From CAYPTY01 sp964413935 (GTDB taxonomy: Bacteria; Bacteroidota; Rhodothermia; Balneolales; Balneolaceae), in contig CAYPTY010000003.1 in the NCBI GenBank assembly GCA_964413935.1, positions 62,001 through 126,000 of the forward strand: a DNA stretch of 64,000 bases, given 5' to 3'. The translations under genes were made by a program, and so were the position numbers. Positions 57,738-64,000 of the stretch are shown piece by piece. The notes beneath the pieces are model-generated. The model had not been told where the DNA came from. It worked only from the letters and a program-made list of their open reading frames with translations, and did not search any database. The first letter of the stretch is position 1; every line of letters begins with the position of its first letter.

Positions 57738-59510
57738 TCAGCCCTCTACCAGCTGATCTTTATACTGAAGTTCATACAGTTTTCGATAGAGGCCTTCATC
57801 CACCTGTAACAGTTCGGAATGCGATCCCATCTCTCTTAATTCACCCTTGTGCATAACGAGGATTTTATCGGCATGCTGTATGGTGGACAGACGATGGGCT
57901 ATCACAATAGACGTCCTGCCCATCATAATTTTTTCCATCGAACGGTTCACCAGTTCCTCAGTTTCGGAATCCACGTTTGAGGTGGCCTCATCCAGAATCA
58001 GAATTTCGGGATTGTAAACCATTGCCCTCACAAAGCAGATCAACTGTCGCTGCCCCATCGAAAGGGATGCACCCCGTTCTTTAAGTACATAATCATAGCT
58101 TTCGGGTAGCTTTTCGATAAAACGATGGGCTTCCACTTCATGAGATGCTTCTATTACCTGTTCCCTGCTGATAGCCTCATGCCCGAGGGTTATATTTTGA
58201 AGGATACTGCCTGAGAAAAGAGTATTGTCCTGCAGTACCAGGCCAAAATGAGAACGCAGTTCCTTCAGCTCAAAATCCTTGATGTTAATACCATCCAGTT
58301 TGATGGCCCCTTTCTGAATATCATAAAAACGCATCAACAGGTTGATGATGGTTGTTTTCCCGGCTCCGGTTGCACCCACGATGGCGATCTTTTCTCCTGG
58401 CTCAGCTTTAAAAGTCAGGTCCTTGATAACGTGATCCTCATTATCGTTGTATTTAAACCAGACCTGATCAAATTCAATTACACCTTTAGGGTCGTCCACA
58501 AAGGCAGGGTGCTCGGGATTTATAATCTCATTTTCAACATCCAGAATTCCGAAGATGCGCTCAGATGAAGCCAAAGCCGATTGCAGGGTATTGAATTTCT
58601 CTGAAAGTCCTCGGATGGGCATAAAGAACTGCCTGGCGTATTGAATAAAAGCCAGCAGAACTCCAAAGGTAACGCCATCCATCAGGGCTCGTCCACCACC
58701 ATACCAAACAATTAGTGCCATCGCCAGACTGGCTACGATTTCCACAAAAGGCCAGAAAATGGCAAAGTAAAAGATGGTTTCGATGTGGGCTTTCCGGTGA
58801 CTGGCATTGATGTCCTTGAATTTGCTGAGTTCCTTCTCTTCCCGGTTAAACAGCTGTACCACATCAATTCCGTTGATATGCTCCTGTACAAATGAATTGA
58901 GCCGGGCAATCTGGTCTCTGACATCCAGAAAGGAAACACGCACTTTATTTTTAAACCAGAATGTGGCATAAAAAAGGATGGGCAGCACTGCGATGGTGAC
59001 AAGACTAAGCTCCCAGTTCATACTGAACATGAAAGCCAGAATGAAAATAATCCGGAATGAGTCTCCTATGATGTTCACCACCCCATCTGAAAGCAGCTGA
59101 CTGAGTGCCTCAATATCACTGGTAGTTCGGGTAATCAGTCTGCCAATCGGATTCTTATCAAAAAACTGAACATGCAGGGATTTTATCTTTTCAAATACTC
59201 GATTTCTAAGGCTATAGAGGGTTCCCTGCCCAAACCAGCGAGTCAGATAGGTATTGATAACCAGCACAACAAACTCACCCGCCAGTGCCAGGGAAAGCAA
59301 TAGGATGATTTGCATCAGGCCTTCAAAATCTCCGTCCGAGATATATTGGTCTACGGCTATCTGAGTGAGTTTTGGACGGATGGTGCCCAAGAATGATGCG
59401 GCCAGGGTAAGAACAATGGCCAGCACTACATACCACTTGTAGGGCTCAATAAAAAAATAAAGCCGCCTGATCAGGGTTCGATCGACGGCTTTTAGTTTTT
59501 TCTCACTCAT
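57738..59510 (-). CDS. ABC half-exporter (consensus-site partner, BmrD-like)
   Basis: A 590-residue inner-membrane half-transporter: six helices at about 15-325 and an ATPase at about 350-585. Walker A is IVGATGAGKTTIINL. The signature is LSMGQRQLICF, one residue off LSGGQ, and Walker B is ILILDEATSNVD with the catalytic Glu present (about 500). Together with the other exporter at 60844 (which has Asp instead of Glu), it shows the asymmetry of heterodimeric exporters such as BmrCD or TM287/288, where one ATP site is degenerate. Substrates are typically drugs or lipids. It converges with btaB and starts nine bases after the RNase Z gene. Confidence 0.9.
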   Translation of the reverse strand: MSEKKLKAVDRTLIRRLYFFIEPYKWYVVLAIVLTLAASFLGTIRPKLTQIAVDQYISDGDFEGLMQIILLLSLALAGEFVVLVINTYLTRWFGQGTLYSLRNRVFEKIKSLHVQFFDKNPIGRLITRTTSDIEALSQLLSDGVVNIIGDSFRIIFILAFMFSMNWELSLVTIAVLPILFYATFWFKNKVRVSFLDVRDQIARLNSFVQEHINGIDVVQLFNREEKELSKFKDINASHRKAHIETIFYFAIFWPFVEIVASLAMALIVWYGGGRALMDGVTFGVLLAFIQYARQFFMPIRGLSEKFNTLQSALASSERIFGILDVENEIINPEHPAFVDDPKGVIEFDQVWFKYNDNEDHVIKDLTFKAEPGEKIAIVGATGAGKTTIINLLMRFYDIQKGAIKLDGINIKDFELKELRSHFGLVLQDNTLFSGSILQNITLGHEAISREQVIEASHEVEAHRFIEKLPESYDYVLKERGASLSMGQRQLICFVRAMVYNPEILILDEATSNVDSETEELVNRSMEKIMMGRTSIVIAHRLSTIQHADKILVMHKGELREMGSHSELLQVDEGLYRKLYELQYKDQLVEG

Positions 59511-59518
59511 TTACCTTA

Positions 59519-60787
59519 TCAGAAGCGATTGAAATCGTCGAAAGGCGTGCGTGGCGTAATGATTTTTGGCTTTCTTTCATTATCACCACCACGGTTTGAG
59601 TCGGATCGGTTTCGATCATCCGAACCTCGGTGTCTTCGTTCATATCCGGTATTGCTGTCCCGGTCTCTGTCCCTGTCTCGGTTATATGAACGTCTCTGTC
59701 CGGAATCCTGCCGGTCATTTCTTCTGGATCGGAATCGCTTACCGCCCTTACTGCGGTTGTCATTACGGCCACGTCCGCCTTTATGTCCGCCACTTCTTCC
59801 GCCATTGTTATTATCCGGTTTGCCATGATCCTGAATCTGCACTTTTGGCTTGATAATGCCTTTTTCGTGCGCAGGATCAGTAAATACAGGTCTGAGTTCA
59901 GTAGCAAGCCATGCCGGGAAGAATCCTTCACGGGCTTCTCTCAGCAATACATGCGGATTGGTGTAACGTGCAGAAAAGTGACCAATCACCAGGAGTTTGG
60001 TCTGGGCTTCGGTAGCTACACGTGCAGCATCTTTTGCCGTCGAATGACCAGTCTCTTTGGCTTTATCCGCCAGTGTGGCACTGAAGGTAGCCTCATGGTA
60101 AAGGATGTTGGTATTCATCGCCAGTTTCACCGAATTCGGGCAATATTCGGTATCCGTAATATATGCAAAGCTGTCGCCCGGTCGTGGATGGCCTACAATT
60201 TCATAGGACTGAACCTTGGTACCATCAGCCAGAGTAACATCTTCACCTGCTTTCAGGGCCTTGAACTGTGCATCTTCCGTAATACCTAGGGATTGCGCTT
60301 TTTCCGCATCTACTTTTCCTGGCCGGTCTTTTTCCTGAAAGCGATATCCCACACAGAATTTGCGATGCTTAAGAGGACGGGCTTCCACATAGTAATCATC
60401 CCGGTCCAGTACCCGCTGTTCTTCAATATCTTCTTCGATTTCCACAAAATTGATGTCGAAGCTGAGCTCAAGCTGAATGAAATTGGTATTCCACTCTACG
60501 AATTCCTTGATCCCCTTTGGCCCTACAACGGTCAGTTCCTTATCCCTTCTCTGTAACTGAAGAGTGGATAACAGACCGAGCAGTCCCGAAAAGTGATCGG
60601 TATCAAAGTGTGATATAAAAATGCTGTCAATTTTTGATCGTTTGATGCCGGCTTGTAAGAGGCGCATCTGAGCGTTTTCGCCGCAATCAAAAAGAAATAC
60701 ATCACCCTCCCTCCAAAGAGCTACGGATGGTAAGTGACGATGTGCTGTTGGAGTGGCTGAAGCTATGCCAAGTGGTACAATGATCAT
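59519..60787 (-). CDS. rnz: Ribonuclease Z with RG/RD-rich C-terminal tail
   Basis: A 422-residue metallo-beta-lactamase-fold nuclease that trims tRNA 3' ends. The core (1-315) has LFDCGENAQMRLLQAG, the metal motif region ISHFDTDHFSGLLGLL (60-65 is H-F-D-T-D-H, where most family members have HxHxDH), FAYITDTEYCPNS, HEATF, and GHSTAKDAAR...IGHFSARY. From about 321 to 405 a low-complexity tail rich in Gly, Arg, Asp and Asn (GGRSGGHKGGRGR, RDRDRDRDSN) follows, then a conserved-looking C-terminal PRTPFDDFNRF. Typical RNase Z ends at about 305-330 residues. A GGGAGC ribosome site precedes the ATG. Confidence 0.9.
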   Translation of the reverse strand: MIIVPLGIASATPTAHRHLPSVALWREGDVFLFDCGENAQMRLLQAGIKRSKIDSIFISHFDTDHFSGLLGLLSTLQLQRRDKELTVVGPKGIKEFVEWNTNFIQLELSFDINFVEIEEDIEEQRVLDRDDYYVEARPLKHRKFCVGYRFQEKDRPGKVDAEKAQSLGITEDAQFKALKAGEDVTLADGTKVQSYEIVGHPRPGDSFAYITDTEYCPNSVKLAMNTNILYHEATFSATLADKAKETGHSTAKDAARVATEAQTKLLVIGHFSARYTNPHVLLREAREGFFPAWLATELRPVFTDPAHEKGIIKPKVQIQDHGKPDNNNGGRSGGHKGGRGRNDNRSKGGKRFRSRRNDRQDSGQRRSYNRDRDRDRDSNTGYERRHRGSDDRNRSDSNRGGDNERKPKIITPRTPFDDFNRF

Positions 60788-60843
60788 TTTTTTTGCTCCC
60801 GTTTTGGGGAATTGCGTTCAGACAATGATCCCCGGTTGGATAT

Positions 60844-62643
60844 TTAGATTTCTGCTAATTTTTGTTCCAGTAACTGTTTGTTATACATGGCACAATAGTG
60901 GCCATTCTGCGTGATAAGTTCTTCATGGGTTCCTTGTTCTCTGATTTTTCCGTCTTCCAGGTAATAGATATAGTCAGCGTTTTTGATAGTGGAAATACGA
61001 TGACTGATCATAATAGTTGTACGATCATTTTTTCCCTTGTTCAAATGGCTGAGGATGGCATCTTCTGTTTTTGTGTCCACCGCGCTCAGCGAATCATCAA
61101 GAATCAGGATTTTGGGATTTTTGATTAACGCTCTTGCTATAGCCGTTCTTTGTTTCTGTCCGCCGGAAAGTGTTATTCCCCGTTCACCAAGAATAGTCTT
61201 AAAATTTTTCTCAAAATCCAAAATATTATCCCGCACCTGAGCCTGCTCTGCGGCCTCTTCAATATCTTCTTGAGTGGCCTCTTCAACCCCAAAAGCGATG
61301 TTTTCTCCGATGGTATCTGAAAAGAGGAATGTATCCTGGGTTACTATGCCCATATTTCGTCTCAGAAGATCGAGTGGGAGATCTTTAACACTATGCCCAT
61401 CGATAAGTACTTCGCCCTGTGTGGGATCAAAGAGACGAGGTAGCAGCTGGATTAATGTGGTTTTACCCGAACCGGTACGACCTGCGATGGCCACAGTGGA
61501 GCCGGCTTTGATTTTTAAACTGATGTTTTCAAGTACATCGACCTCAGAGTCAGGATAATGGAAGCTCACGTTTTTAAACTCGATATCCCCTTTTATTTCA
61601 TTCACTTCAGCCAGTGCGGGTTGTGTGCGGTCGATATGTATCTCGTAATCCAGAATTTCTTTTATCCGGTTCCAGGACGCCAGCGACTGCTGAAATCGGT
61701 TCATGGTATAGCCCAGGGCTGCAACCGGCCAGATCAGGTAGGCCACATATATCAGGAACTCAGCAATGTTACCTACGGTGAGCTTTCCGTTGATTACCAT
61801 TGCACCTCCCTTCCAGATCACAATGATCAGTGAAATACCAATGAGAAAGTTAAGCGTAGGATGAAAAAGGGATTCGATCAGGTCAAGGCGAAGTTTCTTC
61901 TTTCGATAGGCCTCTGACTCTTCCTCAAAACGCATCTGCTCATAATCTTCACGGTTAAAAGCCTTGATGAGTCGGATGCTGTTGAAGGTTTCCTGTGCTT
62001 TACCCGCAAGTACCGAATATTGCTCCTGAATGATGATGGAATGCTTGTGGATGTAGCCGGTGATCCAGTAGGCAAAAACGGAAAGTAATGGTAGCGGAAT
62101 CAAAGCCCAAAGCATCAGTTCCTTGTTCACCAGATACATCATGGTTAAAACAAAGGCCGCCCGGGTCACCGTATTAATGGAATACATGATTACCGGTCCG
62201 TAGTACTCTCTCACTTTATTCACATCCTCTGAGGCGCGTACATACACTTCACCGCTGGAATAAGTCTTGTAGAAACGTTGAGGAAGGTGCATCAGCTTTT
62301 CCACGATATCATTACGAATATCAAATTCCACCTTTCGGGAGGTGACGATGATGGTTTGCCGGGTAGCAAAAAGCAGGATACCATACATGACTACAGCGCC
62401 CAGAAGTATCAGGGAATTTTCAGCAAGTACCCAACCTTCCTGGCTGTTAAATAAAAGAGTAATGAGATTACTGCTAATTTCAGTACTCGAGTCCAGTAAC
62501 TCTTCGACCTCATCCATGGTCTGCCGGATCAAAACGGGTATCCATACCAGAAAGAAGTTGGCAGAGCTCAGGAACAATGTCCCCAATATCAGCGGAAGCC
62601 GGTATTTCTTGAGATAGCTATTTAATTCTTTTAAGGCCTTCAA
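60844..62643 (-). CDS. ABC half-exporter (degenerate-site partner, BmrC-like)
   Basis: A 599-residue half-transporter with six membrane helices (about 15-320) and an ATPase (about 345-590). Walker A is AGRTGSGKTTLIQLL, the signature is canonical (ITLSGGQKQRTAIARAL), and Walker B is ILILDDSLSAVD, in which Asp replaces the catalytic Glu (about 509). That Asp-Asp pattern is characteristic of the non-hydrolysing half of heterodimeric exporters such as BmrC (YheI) and TM287. Its partner is probably the half-exporter encoded at 57738-59510, separated by rnz. The rnz gene starts 56 bases after its stop. Confidence 0.9.
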   Translation of the reverse strand: MKALKELNSYLKKYRLPLILGTLFLSSANFFLVWIPVLIRQTMDEVEELLDSSTEISSNLITLLFNSQEGWVLAENSLILLGAVVMYGILLFATRQTIIVTSRKVEFDIRNDIVEKLMHLPQRFYKTYSSGEVYVRASEDVNKVREYYGPVIMYSINTVTRAAFVLTMMYLVNKELMLWALIPLPLLSVFAYWITGYIHKHSIIIQEQYSVLAGKAQETFNSIRLIKAFNREDYEQMRFEEESEAYRKKKLRLDLIESLFHPTLNFLIGISLIIVIWKGGAMVINGKLTVGNIAEFLIYVAYLIWPVAALGYTMNRFQQSLASWNRIKEILDYEIHIDRTQPALAEVNEIKGDIEFKNVSFHYPDSEVDVLENISLKIKAGSTVAIAGRTGSGKTTLIQLLPRLFDPTQGEVLIDGHSVKDLPLDLLRRNMGIVTQDTFLFSDTIGENIAFGVEEATQEDIEEAAEQAQVRDNILDFEKNFKTILGERGITLSGGQKQRTAIARALIKNPKILILDDSLSAVDTKTEDAILSHLNKGKNDRTTIMISHRISTIKNADYIYYLEDGKIREQGTHEELITQNGHYCAMYNKQLLEQKLAEI

Positions 62644-62683
62644 TACCTACCCAATTTTTTGTAAGTGCTGTCGGGCACTGTTT

Positions 62684-63706
62684 TTAACGGCTGAAGTCCT
62701 CAACCCATTTTTCGGCCAGCTTCAAACCGGACAAATAGGCCGATTCAACTGTATTGCCATACATGTAGCTCCCAACAACAGCCAGAGGCTTTTCCATTTC
62801 ATTTAAATCAATATAAGGCACCTTTAGCGGATTTATTGCCCGATTATATCTCCAGAAATGAACCTGTGACCAGTCAGGTGTACCGGCCCAATCTCCGAAA
62901 AGGGCTGAAAGTTCTTCCAGCATTTCTTTCTCAACTCCTTCCCTCTTCTCCATGTGTTTGCGGGCAAACTGCGGTGTTGAGTGAACCACCAGATGGGTTT
63001 TGTCCATGTCTCTTTTGGATGATTCAACTGCAGCCCACCCTAGCTTTGAGTCTTTGATATCCAGCATTTCCCAGTCCAGCTCAGGTGCTGAAGCATATCC
63101 GGCCATGAGTACAAACAAGGGATCGTACTCTACTTCATCAATTTCGCGCACAATCTTCAGTGTTGATACTTCATCTATGGTGGTATTCAGCACGGAATAG
63201 GCTTGTTTTGAAGGAGTAGCTATGATGACAGCATCGGCCTGAAAAGTGGCACTGCTTTCCAGGTTCAGCATCCAGGATTTTTTCTTGCCGCGATCATCCC
63301 CAAGAAAAGTAAGTCCGCCTACCCGTTCCTCCAGCCTCACATCCACCGGACGGGCCAGATAACGACCAATGCTGTTCATTCCATCTACCGCAACCGCACG
63401 GGGCTCGTCCTGTTGATACTCCATGTATCGGTTATCCTCAAGCAGCATATGCCGGCCAGACCAGGGCTTGGTCAGACCTTCTTGCAGCAATTCCAGAAGA
63501 AAGGCACGGAATTCAGGACTCTCACCCTCCAGGTAAGAAACCCCGTGATCCAGTTTAATTTCATGATTGTCTCCGGCATAGCGGGTTGCCATTCGACCGC
63601 CGTATCCACGGCTCTTTTCAAAAACTACAACTTCGAAACCGGCTTTAGCCAGTGTTTTACCGGCTACCAGACCGGAAATCCCCGCACCAATTATAGCTAT
63701 TTTCAT
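62684..63706 (-). CDS. Renalase-like FAD-dependent amine oxidase family protein
   Basis: A 340-residue flavoprotein. The Rossmann FAD-binding loop AIIGAGISGLVAGKTLAKAG is at about 4-23, followed by VFEKSRGYGGRMATR (about 29-43), the typical start of renalase/amine oxidase-like proteins. The C-terminal FAD-contact region VVGSYMYGNTVESAYLSGL is at about 312-330. The substrate is unknown; renalases oxidise aberrant dihydronicotinamide isomers, but similar proteins exist with no known activity. It lies between the BmrC-like gene and a partial gene, with short gaps on both sides. Confidence 0.85.
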   Translation of the reverse strand: MKIAIIGAGISGLVAGKTLAKAGFEVVVFEKSRGYGGRMATRYAGDNHEIKLDHGVSYLEGESPEFRAFLLELLQEGLTKPWSGRHMLLEDNRYMEYQQDEPRAVAVDGMNSIGRYLARPVDVRLEERVGGLTFLGDDRGKKKSWMLNLESSATFQADAVIIATPSKQAYSVLNTTIDEVSTLKIVREIDEVEYDPLFVLMAGYASAPELDWEMLDIKDSKLGWAAVESSKRDMDKTHLVVHSTPQFARKHMEKREGVEKEMLEELSALFGDWAGTPDWSQVHFWRYNRAINPLKVPYIDLNEMEKPLAVVGSYMYGNTVESAYLSGLKLAEKWVEDFSR

Positions 63707-63734
63707 TTTTCTGAATCAGTTAAATAGTGACAGA

Positions 63735-64000
63735 TTAAATCGCATAAACCGTTACCCTGGGCTTAACGGCCTTTTTGTCCAGCAATGCAGGCCAATAGGC
63801 AACTATTTCACTGGCCTTGGGCCTTCCTCCGGCAAAACCGGTCACGCCGCTTGGACCGGTCAGAATCAATGGCGCGATTTCCATCCCGAATCGATTCAGA
63901 TCTTCTTTCTTCGGTCCGCAAACAGAAATGCGCATCTGAATTTCATCAAAATCTTCCTCATATGCTTTGGCTTCCAGGGGCTTTTCTGTCGTTCCATTGT
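63735..64000 (-). CDS. C-terminal part of a probable AtuA/DUF1446 protein (incomplete)
   Basis: The frame is open from the window edge to the stop at 63735, so only about the last 87 residues are seen. The visible segment contains ISVCGPKKEDLNRFG and TGPSGVTGFAGGRPKASEIV, AYWPALLDKKAVKPRVTV. The PxGVTGFxGGRPK / WPALxxK pattern resembles the C-terminus of the acyclic terpene utilisation (AtuA, DUF1446) family. The remaining gene lies outside. It is followed by the FAD gene 28 bases later on the same strand. Confidence 0.6.
   Translation of the reverse strand, partial: NGTTEKPLEAKAYEEDFDEIQMRISVCGPKKEDLNRFGMEIAPLILTGPSGVTGFAGGRPKASEIVAYWPALLDKKAVKPRVTVYAI

Noticed and set aside
57725..57739. 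Palindrome CTGAGCTTAACTCAG at the junction of btaB and the ABC gene
   Set aside because: Short (five pairs) and spans two stop codons; likely incidental.
59503..59931. 142-codon frame rich in Thr, Asp and Met overlapping the RNase Z tail
   Set aside because: It arises from the repetitive RD/RG-coding DNA read in another frame; no start signal or similarity.
1..64000. Search for tRNA, rRNA, CRISPR, insertion sequences and phage genes
   Set aside because: No cloverleaf, repeat-spacer array, transposase or integrase motif was seen; the window is ordinary chromosomal backbone with some accessory genes.

Overview
The window looks like a chromosomal core region of a Bacteroidota-type bacterium, most likely from the Balneolota/Rhodothermota branch. 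That placement is an inference. It rests on two secreted proteins ending in the FNPxT-type sorting domain (with the NYPNPFNP motif) of type IX secretion, a bacillithiol enzyme (BshC), a split methionine synthase, a fused alpha/beta 2-oxoacid dehydrogenase E1, and three minus-strand promoters that fit the Bacteroidota consensus TTG-N19/20-TAnnTTTG. Genes are densely packed and no gap exceeds 300 bases. I see no tRNA, rRNA, CRISPR array, transposase, integrase or phage gene.

Layout. 50-3617 (-): PspC-domain membrane protein, 5-formyl-THF cyclo-ligase, BshC and a DUF151 nuclease. 3789-11111 (+): nuoABCDEFGH, the peripheral arm plus NuoH of complex I, ending in a clear terminator; nuoI-N are not here. 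11243-13936 (+): a lipoprotein, an RDD membrane protein and an S1/P1 nuclease. 13937-19825 (-): a methionine-synthesis operon (HMT-domain MetH, cobalamin-domain MetH, MetF) behind its own promoter and a SAM-I riboswitch, followed by a type IX cargo gene. 19829-23362 (-): an Omp85-like protein and a polyamine operon (SpeD, pyruvoyl arginine decarboxylase, SpeE). 23482-32285: fused E1, a secreted GH13 amylase, an ECF sigma factor with a tiny putative partner, HolA and a secreted GH2 enzyme. 32290-37232 (-): a TolC/HlyD/ABC export system whose ATPase has lost standard motifs, and a small His/Asp-rich protein. 37308-49432 (-): asnS, an M16 protease and the classic translation/RNA cluster pnp, rpsO, ribF, truB, rbfA, infB, nusA, rimP. 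49568-52844 (+): a large BNR/VPS10-type secreted protein overlapping a DUF192 lipoprotein gene. 52841-55923 (-): fbp, coaE, prfB with a programmed +1 frameshift, and a DUF883-like gene. 56013-57730 (+): a BtaA/BtaB pair predicted to make the phosphorus-free betaine lipid DGTS. 57738-64000 (-): two ABC half-exporters with the asymmetric motifs of a heterodimer, on either side of an RNase Z with a long RGG/RD-rich tail, then a renalase-like flavoprotein and the end of an AtuA-like gene.

How it works together. Several parts share S-adenosylmethionine. MetH/MetF make methionine under SAM feedback, SpeD and SpeE consume SAM for spermidine, and BtaA/BtaB consume it for lipid headgroups. The strongest regulatory readings are the SAM-I riboswitch with a plausible translational switch, the RF2 autoregulatory frameshift, and the three promoters in front of metH, rpsO and rimP. 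The most unusual protein features are the RNase Z tail and altered metal motif, the degenerate type I secretion ATPase, and the ECF sigma/66-residue protein pair.
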